Assembly: GCF_029028005.1 (NCBI RefSeq)
Contig: NZ_JAOTPO010000007.1
Span: forward strand, 124,001-188,000
DNA from: Alkalihalobacterium chitinilyticum
GTDB lineage: Bacteria; Bacillota; Bacilli; Bacillales; Bacillaceae_F
Length of the DNA: 64,000 bases
Direction of reading: 5' to 3'
Position numbers and translations under genes: made by a program. How positions within the stretch are numbered: position 1 is the first letter of the stretch; each line of letters begins with the position of its first letter. The notes under the pieces were generated by a model that ran no database searches, was not told the DNA's origin, and saw only the letters and a list, made by a program, of their open reading frames with translations. This document shows positions 8,516 through 18,370 of the stretch, in pieces.

Positions 8516-9688
8516 TTAGTGGTGCCAATTCCAAAACGTAACTTCGTCCACCTCTACCGTAGTAATCCAAGGTTCTTCACGCAGGGCTAGGATTTCTTTT
8601 GTCGGTCCGGTAATAACGACCCCATAATGGAAAATTCCTTCTGTTTTTAAATATTGTATTCGTTCGGTTAGATTTAAACGATTAAATGCTAGACGATTCG
8701 CTTTGGCTTCATGAGGCTCGAGAAACGATAGTGTTTTTAAAAATTGCTCGTGCAAAACTGTCTCGTCGCCGACTTCGTAGTCTGGCGACATACTACTTTC
8801 TGTAACGATCCTGCCAAATAAAAAGCCTTTCTCCTCAGACCTTGATGTGACGATCATGTCATCTTCATGCCATATCGGATAGGACGGGAAACCGATGGGA
8901 TCTAAAATTACATCGCTGTGAAACGGATCATTTAATTCTGGCCCCGTGTCAACAGCCAGCCATGATAAATCAAGATCTTTTCCCTCAAACAATTGGAACA
9001 CTTCATTCGTTCCATAGAGTTGATCAAAAGATAAATAAGCAGAAGCAACTGTGCCTTCCGGTAACTGTTCAAGCGGGTGCCAATCAGGCTCAGCGTAAAC
9101 TTCTGTAGCACTAGGATGGTAGAAAATTGATCGATTCTGACTTTGTCTGCCGTAATGACTGATTTCTGGAAAAGACATCATCGAAAATAAAAAATTAATC
9201 TTCATATCTCCGACGGTAATTGTCTCGTTTCCTACCCTTTTGCGTATATCTCGGGTCGCTTCCATGCGAAAGAACGTTTTCGCATTTATGCTCGTTCCTC
9301 CTAAATGTCCATCAGGTTGGGTGACCGTTAACGTATGGTCGATCACGTTGCTTAATACCTCACTGCGATTGGGAGTTCCCCAGCTGTAATAAACAGCGGT
9401 GAGTATAGAGGTAACAATGAGAATACCTAAAAATAGGATGAGAGCCGTAAAGGCGGTCTGAATCCTGGCTTTCCACTTGCTTCGTTTTAAGATTTTTCGC
9501 TGCTTTTTATCATTGAAGCCTGTTGTAATCGTTTCTTTTGCAGGCTTTTCATTAGTGGTTTCTTTTACACCCAAATGTTGTTGATAGATTTCTAGTTTTT
9601 CAAGCTCGTGTTCAAATTGTTCCAATTCACTTCCTGTCAGTTCACCTTTTTCATAGGCATCGAGTTTCTTTTTAAATTCATCTGTCAT
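8516..9688 (-). CDS. Membrane-anchored anti-sigma factor (sigma factor regulator family)
   Basis: A 390-aa protein with an acidic cytosolic N-terminus (about 1-70, including GELTGSELEQFEHELEKL), one membrane helix (about 76-98) and a large external domain. This layout fits the Sigma_reg_N/Sigma_reg_C family of anti-ECF factors. Its start overlaps the 3' end of the ECF sigma gene by 11 bp, so translation is probably coupled. It should bind and hold the partner sigma factor at the membrane until an envelope signal releases it. The external domain is larger than in many anti-sigmas, suggesting ligand sensing; the ligand is unknown. Confidence 0.85.
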   Translation of the reverse strand: MTDEFKKKLDAYEKGELTGSELEQFEHELEKLEIYQQHLGVKETTNEKPAKETITTGFNDKKQRKILKRSKWKARIQTAFTALILFLGILIVTSILTAVYYSWGTPNRSEVLSNVIDHTLTVTQPDGHLGGTSINAKTFFRMEATRDIRKRVGNETITVGDMKINFLFSMMSFPEISHYGRQSQNRSIFYHPSATEVYAEPDWHPLEQLPEGTVASAYLSFDQLYGTNEVFQLFEGKDLDLSWLAVDTGPELNDPFHSDVILDPIGFPSYPIWHEDDMIVTSRSEEKGFLFGRIVTESSMSPDYEVGDETVLHEQFLKTLSFLEPHEAKANRLAFNRLNLTERIQYLKTEGIFHYGVVITGPTKEILALREEPWITTVEVDEVTFWNWHH

Positions 9689-10181
9689 CGTTATTCACGC
9701 CTTTCTGTTTGCGAATCGCTTGCCGGCCGCGAAATAGCAGGACTTTAAAGTTAGCTAAAGTCACATTCATTACCGTCGCTGCTTCTTGGTAGGACAATTC
9801 ATTAAAATCGTGAAGCAATACAGCTAGCTTTTGTTGTTCAGGTAGATTCTGAAGCAGGTGGATAATCTCCTGGATTTCTTCACTGACTACCATTTGATCT
9901 TCTGTACTTTTTCCTCTTTGAAACAATTTCGAGAAGAAGCTCTCCTCTTTAATCACCGTTCGTTTTCGCTTTCGTTCATAATCGATAAAAGCATGATGAG
10001 CGACCGTAAACAACCAGGACTTAATATTTTCGCCATCATAATTTTCAACATAAAGATGGGCACGAAAAAACGTTTCTTGAACGAGATCCTCAGCCGTGTA
10101 ATGATCGTGGCAAAGCGAAAGGAGAAAGCGGTATATATGTGGAAAATACAGTTCATAGATCGAATCGATCGTTTCTTTCAT
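9678..10181 (-). CDS. ECF-type RNA polymerase sigma factor
   Basis: A 167-aa sigma factor with only regions 2 and 4. Region 2 (about 8-75) has AEDLVQETFFRAH and the promoter-melting helix KSWLFTVAHHAFIDYERK. Region 4 (about 108-158) has the HTH LSYQEAATVMNVTLANFKVLLFRGRQ. Group IV/ECF size and organisation are clear, but assignment to a named B. subtilis sigma (M, V, W, X, Y, YlaC) is not safe. It heads a two-gene minus-strand operon with its anti-sigma factor. A good ECF promoter lies just upstream, so autoregulation is expected. AAAGGAGGAGC precedes the ATG. Confidence 0.92.
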   Translation of the reverse strand: MKETIDSIYELYFPHIYRFLLSLCHDHYTAEDLVQETFFRAHLYVENYDGENIKSWLFTVAHHAFIDYERKRKRTVIKEESFFSKLFQRGKSTEDQMVVSEEIQEIIHLLQNLPEQQKLAVLLHDFNELSYQEAATVMNVTLANFKVLLFRGRQAIRKQKGVNNDDR

Positions 10182-10202
10182 TTTGCTCCTCCTTTCACTA
10201 AT

Positions 10203-10230
10203 AACACGAATGAAATGAAATAAAGTTACA
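10203..10230 (-). promoter_or_regulatory. ECF-type autoregulatory promoter
   Basis: On the minus strand TGTAAC is followed, after exactly 16 bp from the AAC, by CGTGTT (CGT at 10206-10208). AAC-N16-CGT is the canonical ECF promoter spacing. It lies 22 bp before the sigma gene start. Confidence 0.75.
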
Positions 10231-10267
10231 ATGTTTTTGGAAAAAATTTTTAATATGTAAGTATGAA

Positions 10268-10342
10268 AAAAGGTGGCGTAACGACTGCAGCCTTAGTCCG
10301 GTTAAATGACTCTAAGCATTTGTGCTAAAAAGCACCACCTCA
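10268..10342. other. Possible structured non-coding element (unassigned)
   Basis: Outer arms AGGTGG/CCACCT enclose GACT...AGTC and GTGC...GCAC, giving a possible three-stem fold. On the minus strand the outer 3' arm is followed by TTTTTT, as in a terminator. It matches no riboswitch or RNA class I can recognise. Confidence 0.3.
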
Positions 10343-10547
10343 TAAAAGATAGAATGTTAGTTTGTCCTTACTAAGTGTGTGGGCACCTTGGCTTTTGAAG
10401 CTTCCGTATACCTCTTTTATTGTAAACGATTAGATGCAGGTAGGGGGGGATACTATTTTTGTAGATTTAGAGTGAGGTTGATCCAAATACTGTAAAATGA
10501 GCACTGTAAAATGGGCACTGTAAAATGGAATCTAGAGCTTGGAATTA

Positions 10548-10699
10548 CCTGATCCTGTAAAAAAATTAACCTAAACACCGTTTTAGTGTTGATATTTTCC
10601 TGATCCTGTAAAGATATTAATCTAATTACTGCTTTAGAGATGATATTTACCTAATATTGTAAAAAGATAATCTAAACACCAGATTAGTTTGAATATATT
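10548..10699. repeat. Tandem 51-bp repeat array, locus 1
   Basis: Three units begin at 10548, 10599 and 10650 (51, 51 and 50 bp), each with CCT(G/A)AT..TGTAAA and a later (C/T)TAA(A/T)(C/T)AC segment. The units are diverged, so the array is old. Confidence 0.75.
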
Positions 10700-10772
10700 C
10701 CTGCTAGTACATCCCGCCCCCTCGAGTAACCCCTTAGAACCTGTCCACTACAATGAATGAAAACAAATTAGA

Positions 10773-10784
10773 GAATATACGTTC
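10773..10784. promoter_or_regulatory. Candidate LexA/SOS box upstream of uvrB
   Basis: GAATATACGTTC differs at one position from the Bacillus SOS consensus GAAC-N4-GTTC. uvrB is a classic LexA-regulated gene. The box lies just upstream of the putative -35. Confidence 0.5.
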
Positions 10785-10791
10785 GTTAAAA

Positions 10792-10822
10792 TTGTGTAGA
10801 AGGGGGGGCTGTGTGTTATAAT
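10792..10822 (+). promoter_or_regulatory. Putative uvrB promoter with extended -10
   Basis: TGTTATAAT (TG-N-TATAAT, -10 at 10817-10822) with TTGTGT at 10792-10797, spacer 19 bp, is a plausible sigma-A promoter. It leaves an uvrB leader of about 140 nt. Confidence 0.5.
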
Positions 10823-10971
10823 GAATACATTGGAAACAGAACGAAATCGTTTTTATATACAGCCAGAAGTACGATCTTTCTTAATAAAATGACGAAAAAA
10901 GCGACCCGTGCCGCCACTCGCACAAATAGCGGGCAGTGCGCACTTTTGTGAATAGAAGGAGGAGCCAGGCG

Positions 10972-12951
10972 ATGGAGCACAGTTTTGAGTTAGTCTCTCA
11001 ATATCAACCACAAGGGGATCAGCCAGCAGCGATCAAAGAGCTTGTGAAAGGCGTTGAAGAAGGAAAGGTTCACCAAACGCTGTTAGGAGCTACAGGGACA
11101 GGGAAAACATTTACGATCTCCAACTTAATTAAAGAAGTCAATAAACCGACATTAGTTATTGCCCATAATAAAACGTTAGCGGGACAGCTGTACAGTGAGT
11201 TTAAAGAGTTTTTTCCGAACAATGCGGTTGAGTATTTCGTGAGTTACTATGACTACTATCAGCCCGAAGCATATGTTCCTCAATCCGATACGTATATTGA
11301 AAAAGATGCCAGTATTAATGATGAAATCGATAAACTGCGCCACTCTGCGACAAGTTCACTTTTTGAACGAAAAGATGTCATTATTATTGCGAGTGTTTCT
11401 TGTATTTACGGTTTAGGTTCGCCGGAAGAGTACCGGGACCTTGTCGTTTCCCTTCGAACGGGGATGGAAAAAGAACGTAACGAGCTTTTGCGTGATCTCG
11501 TCGACATTCAATATGACCGCAATGATATTAACTTTACTCGTGGTACGTTTCGTGTTCGCGGTGACGTCGTCGAAATCTTTCCGGCTTCCCGTGACGAGCA
11601 GTGTATTCGTGTGGAGTTTTTTGGAGATGAAATTGAACGAATTACAGAAGTCGATGCATTGACAGGTGAAATAAAAGGTGAGCGAAATCATGTGGCGATC
11701 TTCCCAGCCTCCCACTTCGTTACACGTGAAGAAAAACTAAACCGTGCGATTGTGAACATTGAAGCTGAATTAGAAGAACGCTTGAAAGAAATGAACGAGA
11801 ACGGAAAATTACTTGAAGCCCAACGTCTCGAACAGCGGACACGCTATGACCTTGAAATGATGCGGGAAATGGGCTTTTGTTCAGGGATTGAAAATTACTC
11901 GAGACATTTAACGTTCCGAAAAGAAGGCGACACACCGTACACCTTACTGGACTTCTTTCCAGACGATTATTTAATTGTCGTTGATGAGTCACATGTCACG
12001 TTACCGCAGATCCGCGGGATGTATAACGGGGACCGTGCGCGAAAGCAAGTACTCGTAGACCACGGCTTTAGATTACCGTCTGCTCTTGATAACCGCCCGC
12101 TGCAGTTTGAAGAATTTGAAGGAAAGACAAATCAAATTGTCTATGTTTCAGCAACACCAGGACCGTATGAGCTAGAAAAAACACCACAAGTTGTTCAACA
12201 GATTATTCGTCCGACAGGCCTGCTCGATCCTACAATCGAAATACGTCCAATCGAGGGGCAAATTGATGACTTAATCGGACAAATCAATGAACGTGTCGCT
12301 CAGAAAGAACGAGTACTCGTTACGACGTTAACGAAGAAAATGTCTGAGGACTTAACCGATTATTTAAAAGAAATCGGAATTCGCGTGCAGTACATGCATT
12401 CTGAAGTAAAAACGTTAGAGCGGCTCGAAATTGTCCGCCAGCTTCGAATCGGAACGTACGATGTGCTTGTCGGAATTAACTTATTAAGGGAAGGTCTCGA
12501 TATTCCTGAAGTCTCGCTCGTGACGATTTTGGATGCAGATAAAGAAGGCTTTTTACGTGCCGAGCGGTCTCTTATTCAGACCATCGGACGTGCAGCGCGT
12601 AATGTGAATGGGCATGTCATCATGTACGCGGATAAAATGACGAAATCGATGAAGATCGCTATTGATGAGACGAACCGGCGCCGTCAAATCCAAAAAGAAT
12701 ACAATGAAAAGCACGGCATAACGCCAATGACGATACAAAAGAAAATTCCAGAAATTATCCAAGCGACGTACGCTGCAGAAGCAGATGCAACGTATACGGC
12801 TGTGGCACCGACAGGCAAGATGAGCAAAAAAGACCGCCACGCGATGATTGAACGAATGGAAAAAGAAATGAAAGAAGCAGCAAAAGATTTAAACTTCGAA
12901 CGTGCAGCAGAATTGCGTGATTTAATTTTAGAGCTAAAAGCGGAAGGATGA
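10972..12951 (+). CDS. uvrB: Excinuclease ABC subunit B
   Basis: A 659-aa UvrB, the usual family length. Walker A GATGTGKT lies near residue 40, the beta-hairpin region has the conserved [12 protein letters not shown], the helicase motifs include [10 protein letters not shown] and [14 protein letters not shown], and a C-terminal UVR domain ([11 protein letters not shown]) binds UvrC. UvrB verifies lesions delivered by UvrA and loads UvrC for dual incision in nucleotide excision repair. The start at 10972 is set by AAGGAGG at 10956-10962; longer in-frame extensions are not family-like. uvrA starts 7 bp after the stop, as one operon. A LexA-like box upstream suggests damage induction. Confidence 0.97.
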   Translation: MEHSFELVSQYQPQGDQPAAIKELVKGVEEGKVHQTLLGATGTGKTFTISNLIKEVNKPTLVIAHNKTLAGQLYSEFKEFFPNNAVEYFVSYYDYYQPEAYVPQSDTYIEKDASINDEIDKLRHSATSSLFERKDVIIIASVSCIYGLGSPEEYRDLVVSLRTGMEKERNELLRDLVDIQYDRNDINFTRGTFRVRGDVVEIFPASRDEQCIRVEFFGDEIERITEVDALTGEIKGERNHVAIFPASHFVTREEKLNRAIVNIEAELEERLKEMNENGKLLEAQRLEQRTRYDLEMMREMGFCSGIENYSRHLTFRKEGDTPYTLLDFFPDDYLIVVDESHVTLPQIRGMYNGDRARKQVLVDHGFRLPSALDNRPLQFEEFEGKTNQIVYVSATPGPYELEKTPQVVQQIIRPTGLLDPTIEIRPIEGQIDDLIGQINERVAQKERVLVTTLTKKMSEDLTDYLKEIGIRVQYMHSEVKTLERLEIVRQLRIGTYDVLVGINLLREGLDIPEVSLVTILDADKEGFLRAERSLIQTIGRAARNVNGHVIMYADKMTKSMKIAIDETNRRRQIQKEYNEKHGITPMTIQKKIPEIIQATYAAEADATYTAVAPTGKMSKKDRHAMIERMEKEMKEAAKDLNFERAAELRDLILELKAEG

Positions 12952-12958
12952 AGGTAAG

Positions 12959-15832
12959 ATGGCACTCGAAAATATCATCGTTAAAGGAGCACGTTCTCAT
13001 AATTTAAAAAATATCGATGTGACGATTCCGAGAAACAAGTTAGTCGTATTAACAGGACTTTCAGGTTCGGGTAAGTCATCACTTGCGTTTGATACGATTT
13101 ATGCAGAAGGTCAACGCCGGTATGTGGAGTCGTTGTCGGCGTATGCCCGTCAGTTTCTAGGGCAGATGGACAAGCCGGATGTCGATGCGATTGAAGGATT
13201 GTCACCTGCGATTTCAATTGACCAGAAGACGACGAGTCGTAACCCGCGTTCCACAGTCGGAACAGTCACGGAAATCTATGATTATTTACGTCTTCTTTTT
13301 GCGCGAATTGGCCGTCCGATTTGTCCGAAGCATGGCGTTGAAATTAGCTCACAAACGGTCCAGCAGATGGTCGACCGCATTATGCAGTACCCGGAGCGTA
13401 CGAAGATGCAAATCCTAGCACCGATCGTGTCTGGACGTAAAGGCGAGCACGTGAAAGTGTTAGAAGATATTAAGAAGCAAGGATATGTCCGTGTACGTGT
13501 CAACGGGGAGATGCGTGAAGTCGCTGAAGACATTGAACTGGAGAAAAATAAGAAGCATAGTATTGAAGTTGTCATTGACCGGATTGTCATGAAGGAAGGA
13601 ATTGCAGCGCGTTTAACCGATTCAATCGAAACTGCTCTTGGTCTAGGGGACGGACGTGTGCTTGTCGACGTCATTGGTGAAGAAGAACTTCTCTTCAGCC
13701 AGCATCACGCGTGTCCGCATTGCGGGTTTTCCATCCCTGAGCTTGAGCCTCGGATGTTTTCTTTTAACAGCCCGTATGGTGCATGTCCTACGTGTGACGG
13801 GTTAGGTACGAAATTAGAAGTCGACTTAGACCTTGTCATCCCAGATCGTTCCAGGTCATTAAATGAGCATGCAATTGCGCCGTGGGAACCTACGAGCTCG
13901 CAGTATTATCCGCAGCTGTTGAAGTCTGTGTGTGAACATTATGGGATTGATATGGATCTTCCAGTGGAGCAAATTCCTGAATCGCTATTCAATAAAGTGT
14001 TATATGGAAGCGGCACGGAAAAAATCTATTTCCGCTATGAAAACGAGTTTGGGCAAGTCCGCGAAAATAACATTCTATTTGAAGGGGTATTAAACAATAT
14101 TGCCCGTCGTTATCATGAAACGTCATCTGATTATATTCGTGAGCAAATGGAAGGCTATATGGCCCAACACCATTGTCCGAAATGTAAAGGGAATCGCCTT
14201 AAGAAAGAAAGTCTGTCAGTTTTAATTGGTAAGAAACACATTGGAGAAGTCACGGCTTTATCTGTTAAAGACGCGAAAGCTCTTTTTGATGAGCTTGAAC
14301 TGACCGATAAAGAAATCGCGATTGCCCGTCTGATTTTAAAAGAAATTAATGAACGTCTCGGGTTCCTCATTAATGTCGGCCTTGATTACTTGTCACTGCA
14401 GCGCTCTGCAGGTACGCTTTCTGGCGGTGAGGCGCAGCGCATTCGTTTAGCGACTCAGATTGGTTCGTCCTTAATGGGTGTTCTTTATATTCTCGACGAA
14501 CCATCCATTGGTTTGCATCAACGGGACAATGACCGTCTAATTGAAACGTTAAAGCATATGAAGAATTTAGGAAATACGTTAATTGTTGTCGAACATGATG
14601 AAGACACGATGACTGCAGCCGACTACATTATTGATATCGGCCCTGGAGCCGGCGTGCACGGGGGGATGATTACAGCACAAGGGACTCCTGAGGAAATAAT
14701 GGAGGATCCGAATTCTTTGACCGGACAATACTTATCCGGGAAGAAATTTATCCCGCTTCCATCAGAACGAAGAAAATCGGATGGCCGCATGCTGACGATT
14801 AAAGCAGCGAATGAAAATAACTTGCAAAAAGTAAATGTCGATATTCCGATCGGTGTGTTTGTTGCGGTAACGGGTGTTTCGGGCTCAGGTAAAAGTACGC
14901 TTATTAATGAAATTTTATATAAATCGCTCGCTCAAAAACTGCATAAAGCGAAAGACAAGCCCGGATCTCATAAAGAAATTAAGGGACTTGAGCATGTGGA
15001 TAAAGTCATTGATATTGACCAGTCCCCGATCGGCCGTACGCCTCGTTCAAATCCGGCGACGTATACGGGTGTGTTTGACGATATTCGCGATGTCTTTGCT
15101 TTAACAAATGAAGCGAAAGTGCGTGGCTATAAAAAAGGGCGCTTTAGCTTTAACGTAAAAGGCGGGCGCTGTGAAGCTTGCCGCGGTGATGGAATTATTA
15201 AAATCGAGATGCATTTCTTGCCGGATGTCTATGTGCCTTGTGAAATTTGCCATGGCAAGCGTTATAACCGGGAAACGCTAGATATCACGTATAAAGGAAA
15301 GACGATTGCTGATGTACTGGAAATGACAGTCGAGGACGGTCTGGAATTCTTTGCGAATATCCCGAAAATCAAACGGAAGATCGAAACACTAGCAGATGTC
15401 GGTCTCGGCTACATGAGGTTAGGTCAGCCGGCGACTACGTTATCAGGAGGAGAAGCGCAACGGGTCAAACTCGCTTCTCAGTTACACAAACGATCGACAG
15501 GTAAAACGCTCTATATTTTAGATGAGCCAACGACCGGTCTTCATGTTCACGATATTGACCGTTTATTAAAAGTGTTGCAACGATTAGTCGATAACGGAGA
15601 TACCGTTCTTGTCATCGAGCATAACTTAGATGTCATTAAGACAGTGGATCATATCATTGACTTAGGTCCAGAAGGCGGCGATAAAGGCGGTCAAATCGTA
15701 GCGACCGGAACACCAGAAGAAGTCTCCACGGTAAAAGGTTCCTATACCGGTTATTATTTAAAGCCGATCTTGGAGCGAGACCTGCAACGGATGGAAGATC
15801 GAGTGAAAGAAAAAGAACTTCTGAAAAAGTAA
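12959..15832 (+). CDS. uvrA: Excinuclease ABC subunit A
   Basis: A 957-aa ABC-family DNA damage sensor with two nucleotide-binding modules. The first P-loop is GLSGSGKSS (about residues 33-41) and the second GVSGSGKST (about 640-648). Two ABC signatures (TLSGGEAQR) are present. Zinc modules show as CPHC...CPTC and CEAC...CEIC. UvrA dimers recognise distorted DNA and hand it to UvrB. Family length is complete and all motifs are intact. It is co-transcribed with uvrB. Confidence 0.97.
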   Translation: MALENIIVKGARSHNLKNIDVTIPRNKLVVLTGLSGSGKSSLAFDTIYAEGQRRYVESLSAYARQFLGQMDKPDVDAIEGLSPAISIDQKTTSRNPRSTVGTVTEIYDYLRLLFARIGRPICPKHGVEISSQTVQQMVDRIMQYPERTKMQILAPIVSGRKGEHVKVLEDIKKQGYVRVRVNGEMREVAEDIELEKNKKHSIEVVIDRIVMKEGIAARLTDSIETALGLGDGRVLVDVIGEEELLFSQHHACPHCGFSIPELEPRMFSFNSPYGACPTCDGLGTKLEVDLDLVIPDRSRSLNEHAIAPWEPTSSQYYPQLLKSVCEHYGIDMDLPVEQIPESLFNKVLYGSGTEKIYFRYENEFGQVRENNILFEGVLNNIARRYHETSSDYIREQMEGYMAQHHCPKCKGNRLKKESLSVLIGKKHIGEVTALSVKDAKALFDELELTDKEIAIARLILKEINERLGFLINVGLDYLSLQRSAGTLSGGEAQRIRLATQIGSSLMGVLYILDEPSIGLHQRDNDRLIETLKHMKNLGNTLIVVEHDEDTMTAADYIIDIGPGAGVHGGMITAQGTPEEIMEDPNSLTGQYLSGKKFIPLPSERRKSDGRMLTIKAANENNLQKVNVDIPIGVFVAVTGVSGSGKSTLINEILYKSLAQKLHKAKDKPGSHKEIKGLEHVDKVIDIDQSPIGRTPRSNPATYTGVFDDIRDVFALTNEAKVRGYKKGRFSFNVKGGRCEACRGDGIIKIEMHFLPDVYVPCEICHGKRYNRETLDITYKGKTIADVLEMTVEDGLEFFANIPKIKRKIETLADVGLGYMRLGQPATTLSGGEAQRVKLASQLHKRSTGKTLYILDEPTTGLHVHDIDRLLKVLQRLVDNGDTVLVIEHNLDVIKTVDHIIDLGPEGGDKGGQIVATGTPEEVSTVKGSYTGYYLKPILERDLQRMEDRVKEKELLKK

Positions 15833-15870
15833 TAACCTAAAGCCTTATTAAACAAAATATTGTAGTAGGC

Positions 15871-15910
15871 CAAAGCGTGTGGAATCGAAATTTCACACGC
15901 TTTGCATTTA
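15871..15910 (+). terminator. Hairpin, probable terminator of uvrBA
   Basis: CAAAGCGTGTG/CACACGCTTTG is a perfect 11-bp stem with a 12-nt loop about 40 bp after uvrA. The T-tract is weak (TTTGCATTT), so confidence is moderate. Confidence 0.55.
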
Positions 15911-16237
15911 GCTTGTTAACTTAACTGGCGCCAAGACGCCCACTTTAAGCCTATGAGGAAGCAAAGTCCATATCGTGTGGGCGCATTAACAACGTAATTG
16001 GTTTCCACTGGTTTTAATGAAGGGCGAAGAAAATCACCACAAAAACCAGTGTACTCATTCAATATAAAATGAAATGAATAGCTAAAATAAAGTTAACTGA
16101 ATAACTCGAGCATACTAGCAACGACAGCGCTTTTAACCCAATACTCTTTAAATACATGCCTCCCTATATCCATCAAATTACTGAGAGACTCAAGATAAGA
16201 AGATTTTAAGAATATTTTTAGAGATTCTTAATTAATT
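15911..16237. other. Intergenic region without recognised content
   Basis: About 330 bp between the uvrA hairpin and the yvlB promoter. No open frame of useful length, no clear RNA and no repeat was seen. Confidence 0.5.
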
Positions 16238-16263
16238 TGTAACTTTTTTCTTCATAGGACGTA
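16238..16263 (+). promoter_or_regulatory. Sigma-W-type promoter of yvlBCD
   Basis: TGTAAC, then 16 bp containing a T-run, then CGTA. This matches the sigma-W consensus TGAAAC-N16-CGTA at 9 of 10 defined bases and lies about 45 bp before the yvlB start. B. subtilis yvlABCD is a sigma-W operon. Confidence 0.8.
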
Positions 16264-16309
16264 TGTATTATTGAGTTAAGAAAAGATTTCCATAGAGGAG
16301 AGGTTCTAC

Positions 16310-17422
16310 ATGGAAGAACGTAAAATGATCTTGAAAATGATTGAAGACGGAAAAATTACAGCAGAAGAAGGGTTAAAGTTATTAAATGCCCTTCAGCAAG
16401 ACGAGCCAAAAGAAACGAAGGAGAAGCAGGCAACGGAAGAAAAGCAACAAACGGCATTATCTGAGCGTGTGGATTGGGACAGTAAACGTCAATCGCGTCG
16501 TACGTATCGTCAAACTTCAGGTGCCAGTATTCTAACAGGCTTTATTGAAAATGCTATTCAAAAAATTAAGGATTTAGATCTAGACTTTAATTTTGGTCCG
16601 TATGTTGAAATTGAACATATTTTTCACCATAAACACTTTACTGGAAAAGAACTAGATTTTTCATTAGAAAATGGTTCAGTGACATTAATTCCATGGGAAG
16701 AGCAAGATATTCGTGTCGAGTGTAAAGCTAAAGTGTACCGCGCTCGTGATGCCGAAGAAGGAAGACAAACGTTTCTGCAAGAGACGGTCTTTGAAGGAAG
16801 AGAAGACCGGGTCAAATTTTATTCTAAAGTTAAGACGATTAAAATCCAGGCTACTTGCTACATTCCGAGAGAATATTATAATTCCATCAAGGTCTACACG
16901 TTTAACGGGCATATTAAGGGGGAAAATCTTCAAGGAGGCAAGCTGGAGACGAAAGTCGTTAACGGAAGCGTCCACCTTACAGATGTAGAAAGTAAAAAAC
17001 TTTACGCTGAAACAGTGAATGGACCAGTGGACATTTCAGCCGCTCATAATGAATGGTGTGAAGTGAAGACGATGAACGGTGCGATTACGTTAGAAGGAAA
17101 AAACATTGATGTCAGTGTGGAAACGGTCAATGGAGCGATTCACTACCGACTCGATGAAGTGGCTGAGCCGTGTTACGCAGATTTAAAAGCCACGACAGGA
17201 AGTATTGATGTTTCCTTACCTGACGACCTTCGCGTAGAAGGGAAGCTGGAAACGAATGTTGGCGGGTTTACGTGTGATTTAAATGGACTGGAAATTGTCG
17301 AAGAGAAAAAAGACTTCGTACAGAAAACACTTTCCTTTATTGCAAATAAAGAATGTTCTCCACGTTTTAAATTAGAAGCAGAAACCAATACAGGATCTAT
17401 TCAAATTGAGCAACGCTCGTAA
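16310..17422 (+). CDS. yvlB: YvlB-like DUF4097 beta-helix protein
   Basis: A 370-aa protein. An N-terminal helical motif (residues 1-30, MILKMIEDGKITAEEGLKLL) precedes a charged linker. A repetitive beta-strand domain of the DUF4097 type follows (about 95-370), with recurring NG/NGS turns such as TFNGHIKGE, VVNGSVHLT, TVNGPVDIS and TMNGAITLE. No signal peptide is visible, so it is probably cytosolic. Size and order match B. subtilis YvlB, first of yvlBCD here, which belongs to the sigma-W envelope stress regulon. Molecular function is unknown. Confidence 0.85.
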   Translation: MEERKMILKMIEDGKITAEEGLKLLNALQQDEPKETKEKQATEEKQQTALSERVDWDSKRQSRRTYRQTSGASILTGFIENAIQKIKDLDLDFNFGPYVEIEHIFHHKHFTGKELDFSLENGSVTLIPWEEQDIRVECKAKVYRARDAEEGRQTFLQETVFEGREDRVKFYSKVKTIKIQATCYIPREYYNSIKVYTFNGHIKGENLQGGKLETKVVNGSVHLTDVESKKLYAETVNGPVDISAAHNEWCEVKTMNGAITLEGKNIDVSVETVNGAIHYRLDEVAEPCYADLKATTGSIDVSLPDDLRVEGKLETNVGGFTCDLNGLEIVEEKKDFVQKTLSFIANKECSPRFKLEAETNTGSIQIEQRS

Positions 17423-17441
17423 AAATGCGAGGTGAAAAAAC

Positions 17442-17645
17442 ATGCAAAAAAGACTGTTTCGAACCGTTCATGATCGAAAGCTAGCCGGCGTATGCGGCGG
17501 GCTGGCTGCCTATTTTGGAATTGACCCGTCTCTCGTTCGTGTTCTATTTATCATTCTTTTCTTCCTCACTGCAGGATTTCCACTGCTCCTCGGTTATATA
17601 GCAGCCGCTTTCGTTATTCCGAATGAAGGAGATATTGTGGATTGA
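17442..17645 (+). CDS. yvlC: PspC-domain small membrane protein YvlC
   Basis: A 67-aa protein consisting of one PspC domain: basic start, DRKLAGVCGGLAAYFGIDPSLVRVLF, then a hydrophobic helix. PspC proteins are membrane partners in phage-shock-like envelope stress responses. It sits 19 bp after yvlB and its stop overlaps the yvlD start (TGATG), so it is in the sigma-W-type operon. Confidence 0.9.
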   Translation: MQKRLFRTVHDRKLAGVCGGLAAYFGIDPSLVRVLFIILFFLTAGFPLLLGYIAAAFVIPNEGDIVD

Positions 17646-18001
17646 TGGGATGGATCATACACTTACTCGTCAATAGTATCACGCTGATTATTGTTGCCCA
17701 CTTCTTTGGGCAGTTTCATATCGCTGACTTTGGAGCCGCATTCTTTGCGAGTATCATTCTTTCGATTTTAAATTTTATCGTTCGACCGATCCTCGTTATT
17801 CTGACACTGCCGGTTACGATTTTAACTTTAGGATTTTTCTTATTTGTGATTAATGCGATTACGCTCCAATTAACAGCTGCCTTCATGGGTTCATCATTTG
17901 TGATTGACGGCTTCGGAATGGCCATTTTAGCAGCCATTATCATCACAATTCTTAATACCGTGATTCAAAAAATGATAGTCGAGCCGTTGAAGAAATCGTA
18001 A
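17645..18001 (+). CDS. yvlD: Phage holin family 4-type membrane protein YvlD
   Basis: A 118-aa protein with four hydrophobic helices and the conserved FIVRPILVILTLPVTILTLG loop typical of YvlD/phage holin superfamily IV. The ATG at 17645 overlaps the yvlC stop by one base; an in-frame TTG 3 bp upstream is less likely. In B. subtilis the operon is linked to lantibiotic and envelope stress resistance. A strong terminator follows. Confidence 0.88.
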   Translation: MGWIIHLLVNSITLIIVAHFFGQFHIADFGAAFFASIILSILNFIVRPILVILTLPVTILTLGFFLFVINAITLQLTAAFMGSSFVIDGFGMAILAAIIITILNTVIQKMIVEPLKKS

Positions 18002-18025
18002 TATCATGACCTGCTGTCTACCATA

Positions 18026-18068
18026 AAGCACTGAAACAATGAATTATCATTGTTCAGTGCTTTTTCGT
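18026..18068 (+). terminator. Terminator of the yvlBCD operon
   Basis: AGCACTGAA(A)CAATGA pairs with TCATTGTTCAGTGCT, followed by TTTTTC. Confidence 0.9.
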
Positions 18069-18370
18069 TTGCAAGGAAACATTCTAAAGGGCAGGGGCTT
18101 ATATGTTAGCTAAGTTTCGTGTAACAGGCATTTTTATTTACAATACAAAAATTTCCTTATAACATAGTGGTTGTGCAATGCGACCCATCGTTTTGCTCAA
18201 AGATTGCTACTCTTTTTTTTTGATTAGTCTTGCGGAAGCATGCTTTTGACCCGTTTTTATAGGCTAAACTTTTTCTGTCATTACGCTTGGATTGCCCGAC
18301 CTTTTTTCTTCAGTACTTTTAAGGTTATAATGTGTAAGTAATGTTGATGTATAGGATGGAGGATAATCGG

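Larger units (their letters stand above)
10182..10971. other. 790-bp intergenic region: ECF promoter, folded element, tandem repeats, uvrB promoter
   Basis: No credible gene was seen. From left to right it holds the ECF promoter, a possible three-stem structured element (about 10268-10342), three copies of a 14-bp CACTGTAAAATGGG-type repeat (about 10489-10530), three 51-bp repeats (10548-10699), a LexA-like box and the uvrB promoter. Confidence 0.7.

Noticed and set aside
10838-10853. Second LexA box (GAACGAAATCGTTT) in the uvrB leader
   Set aside because: Half-site spacing is wrong for GAAC-N4-GTTC.
13282-13674. Long antisense open frames inside uvrA and other core genes
   Set aside because: Ser/Arg-rich shadow frames opposite well-supported genes, with no ribosome sites or family resemblance.
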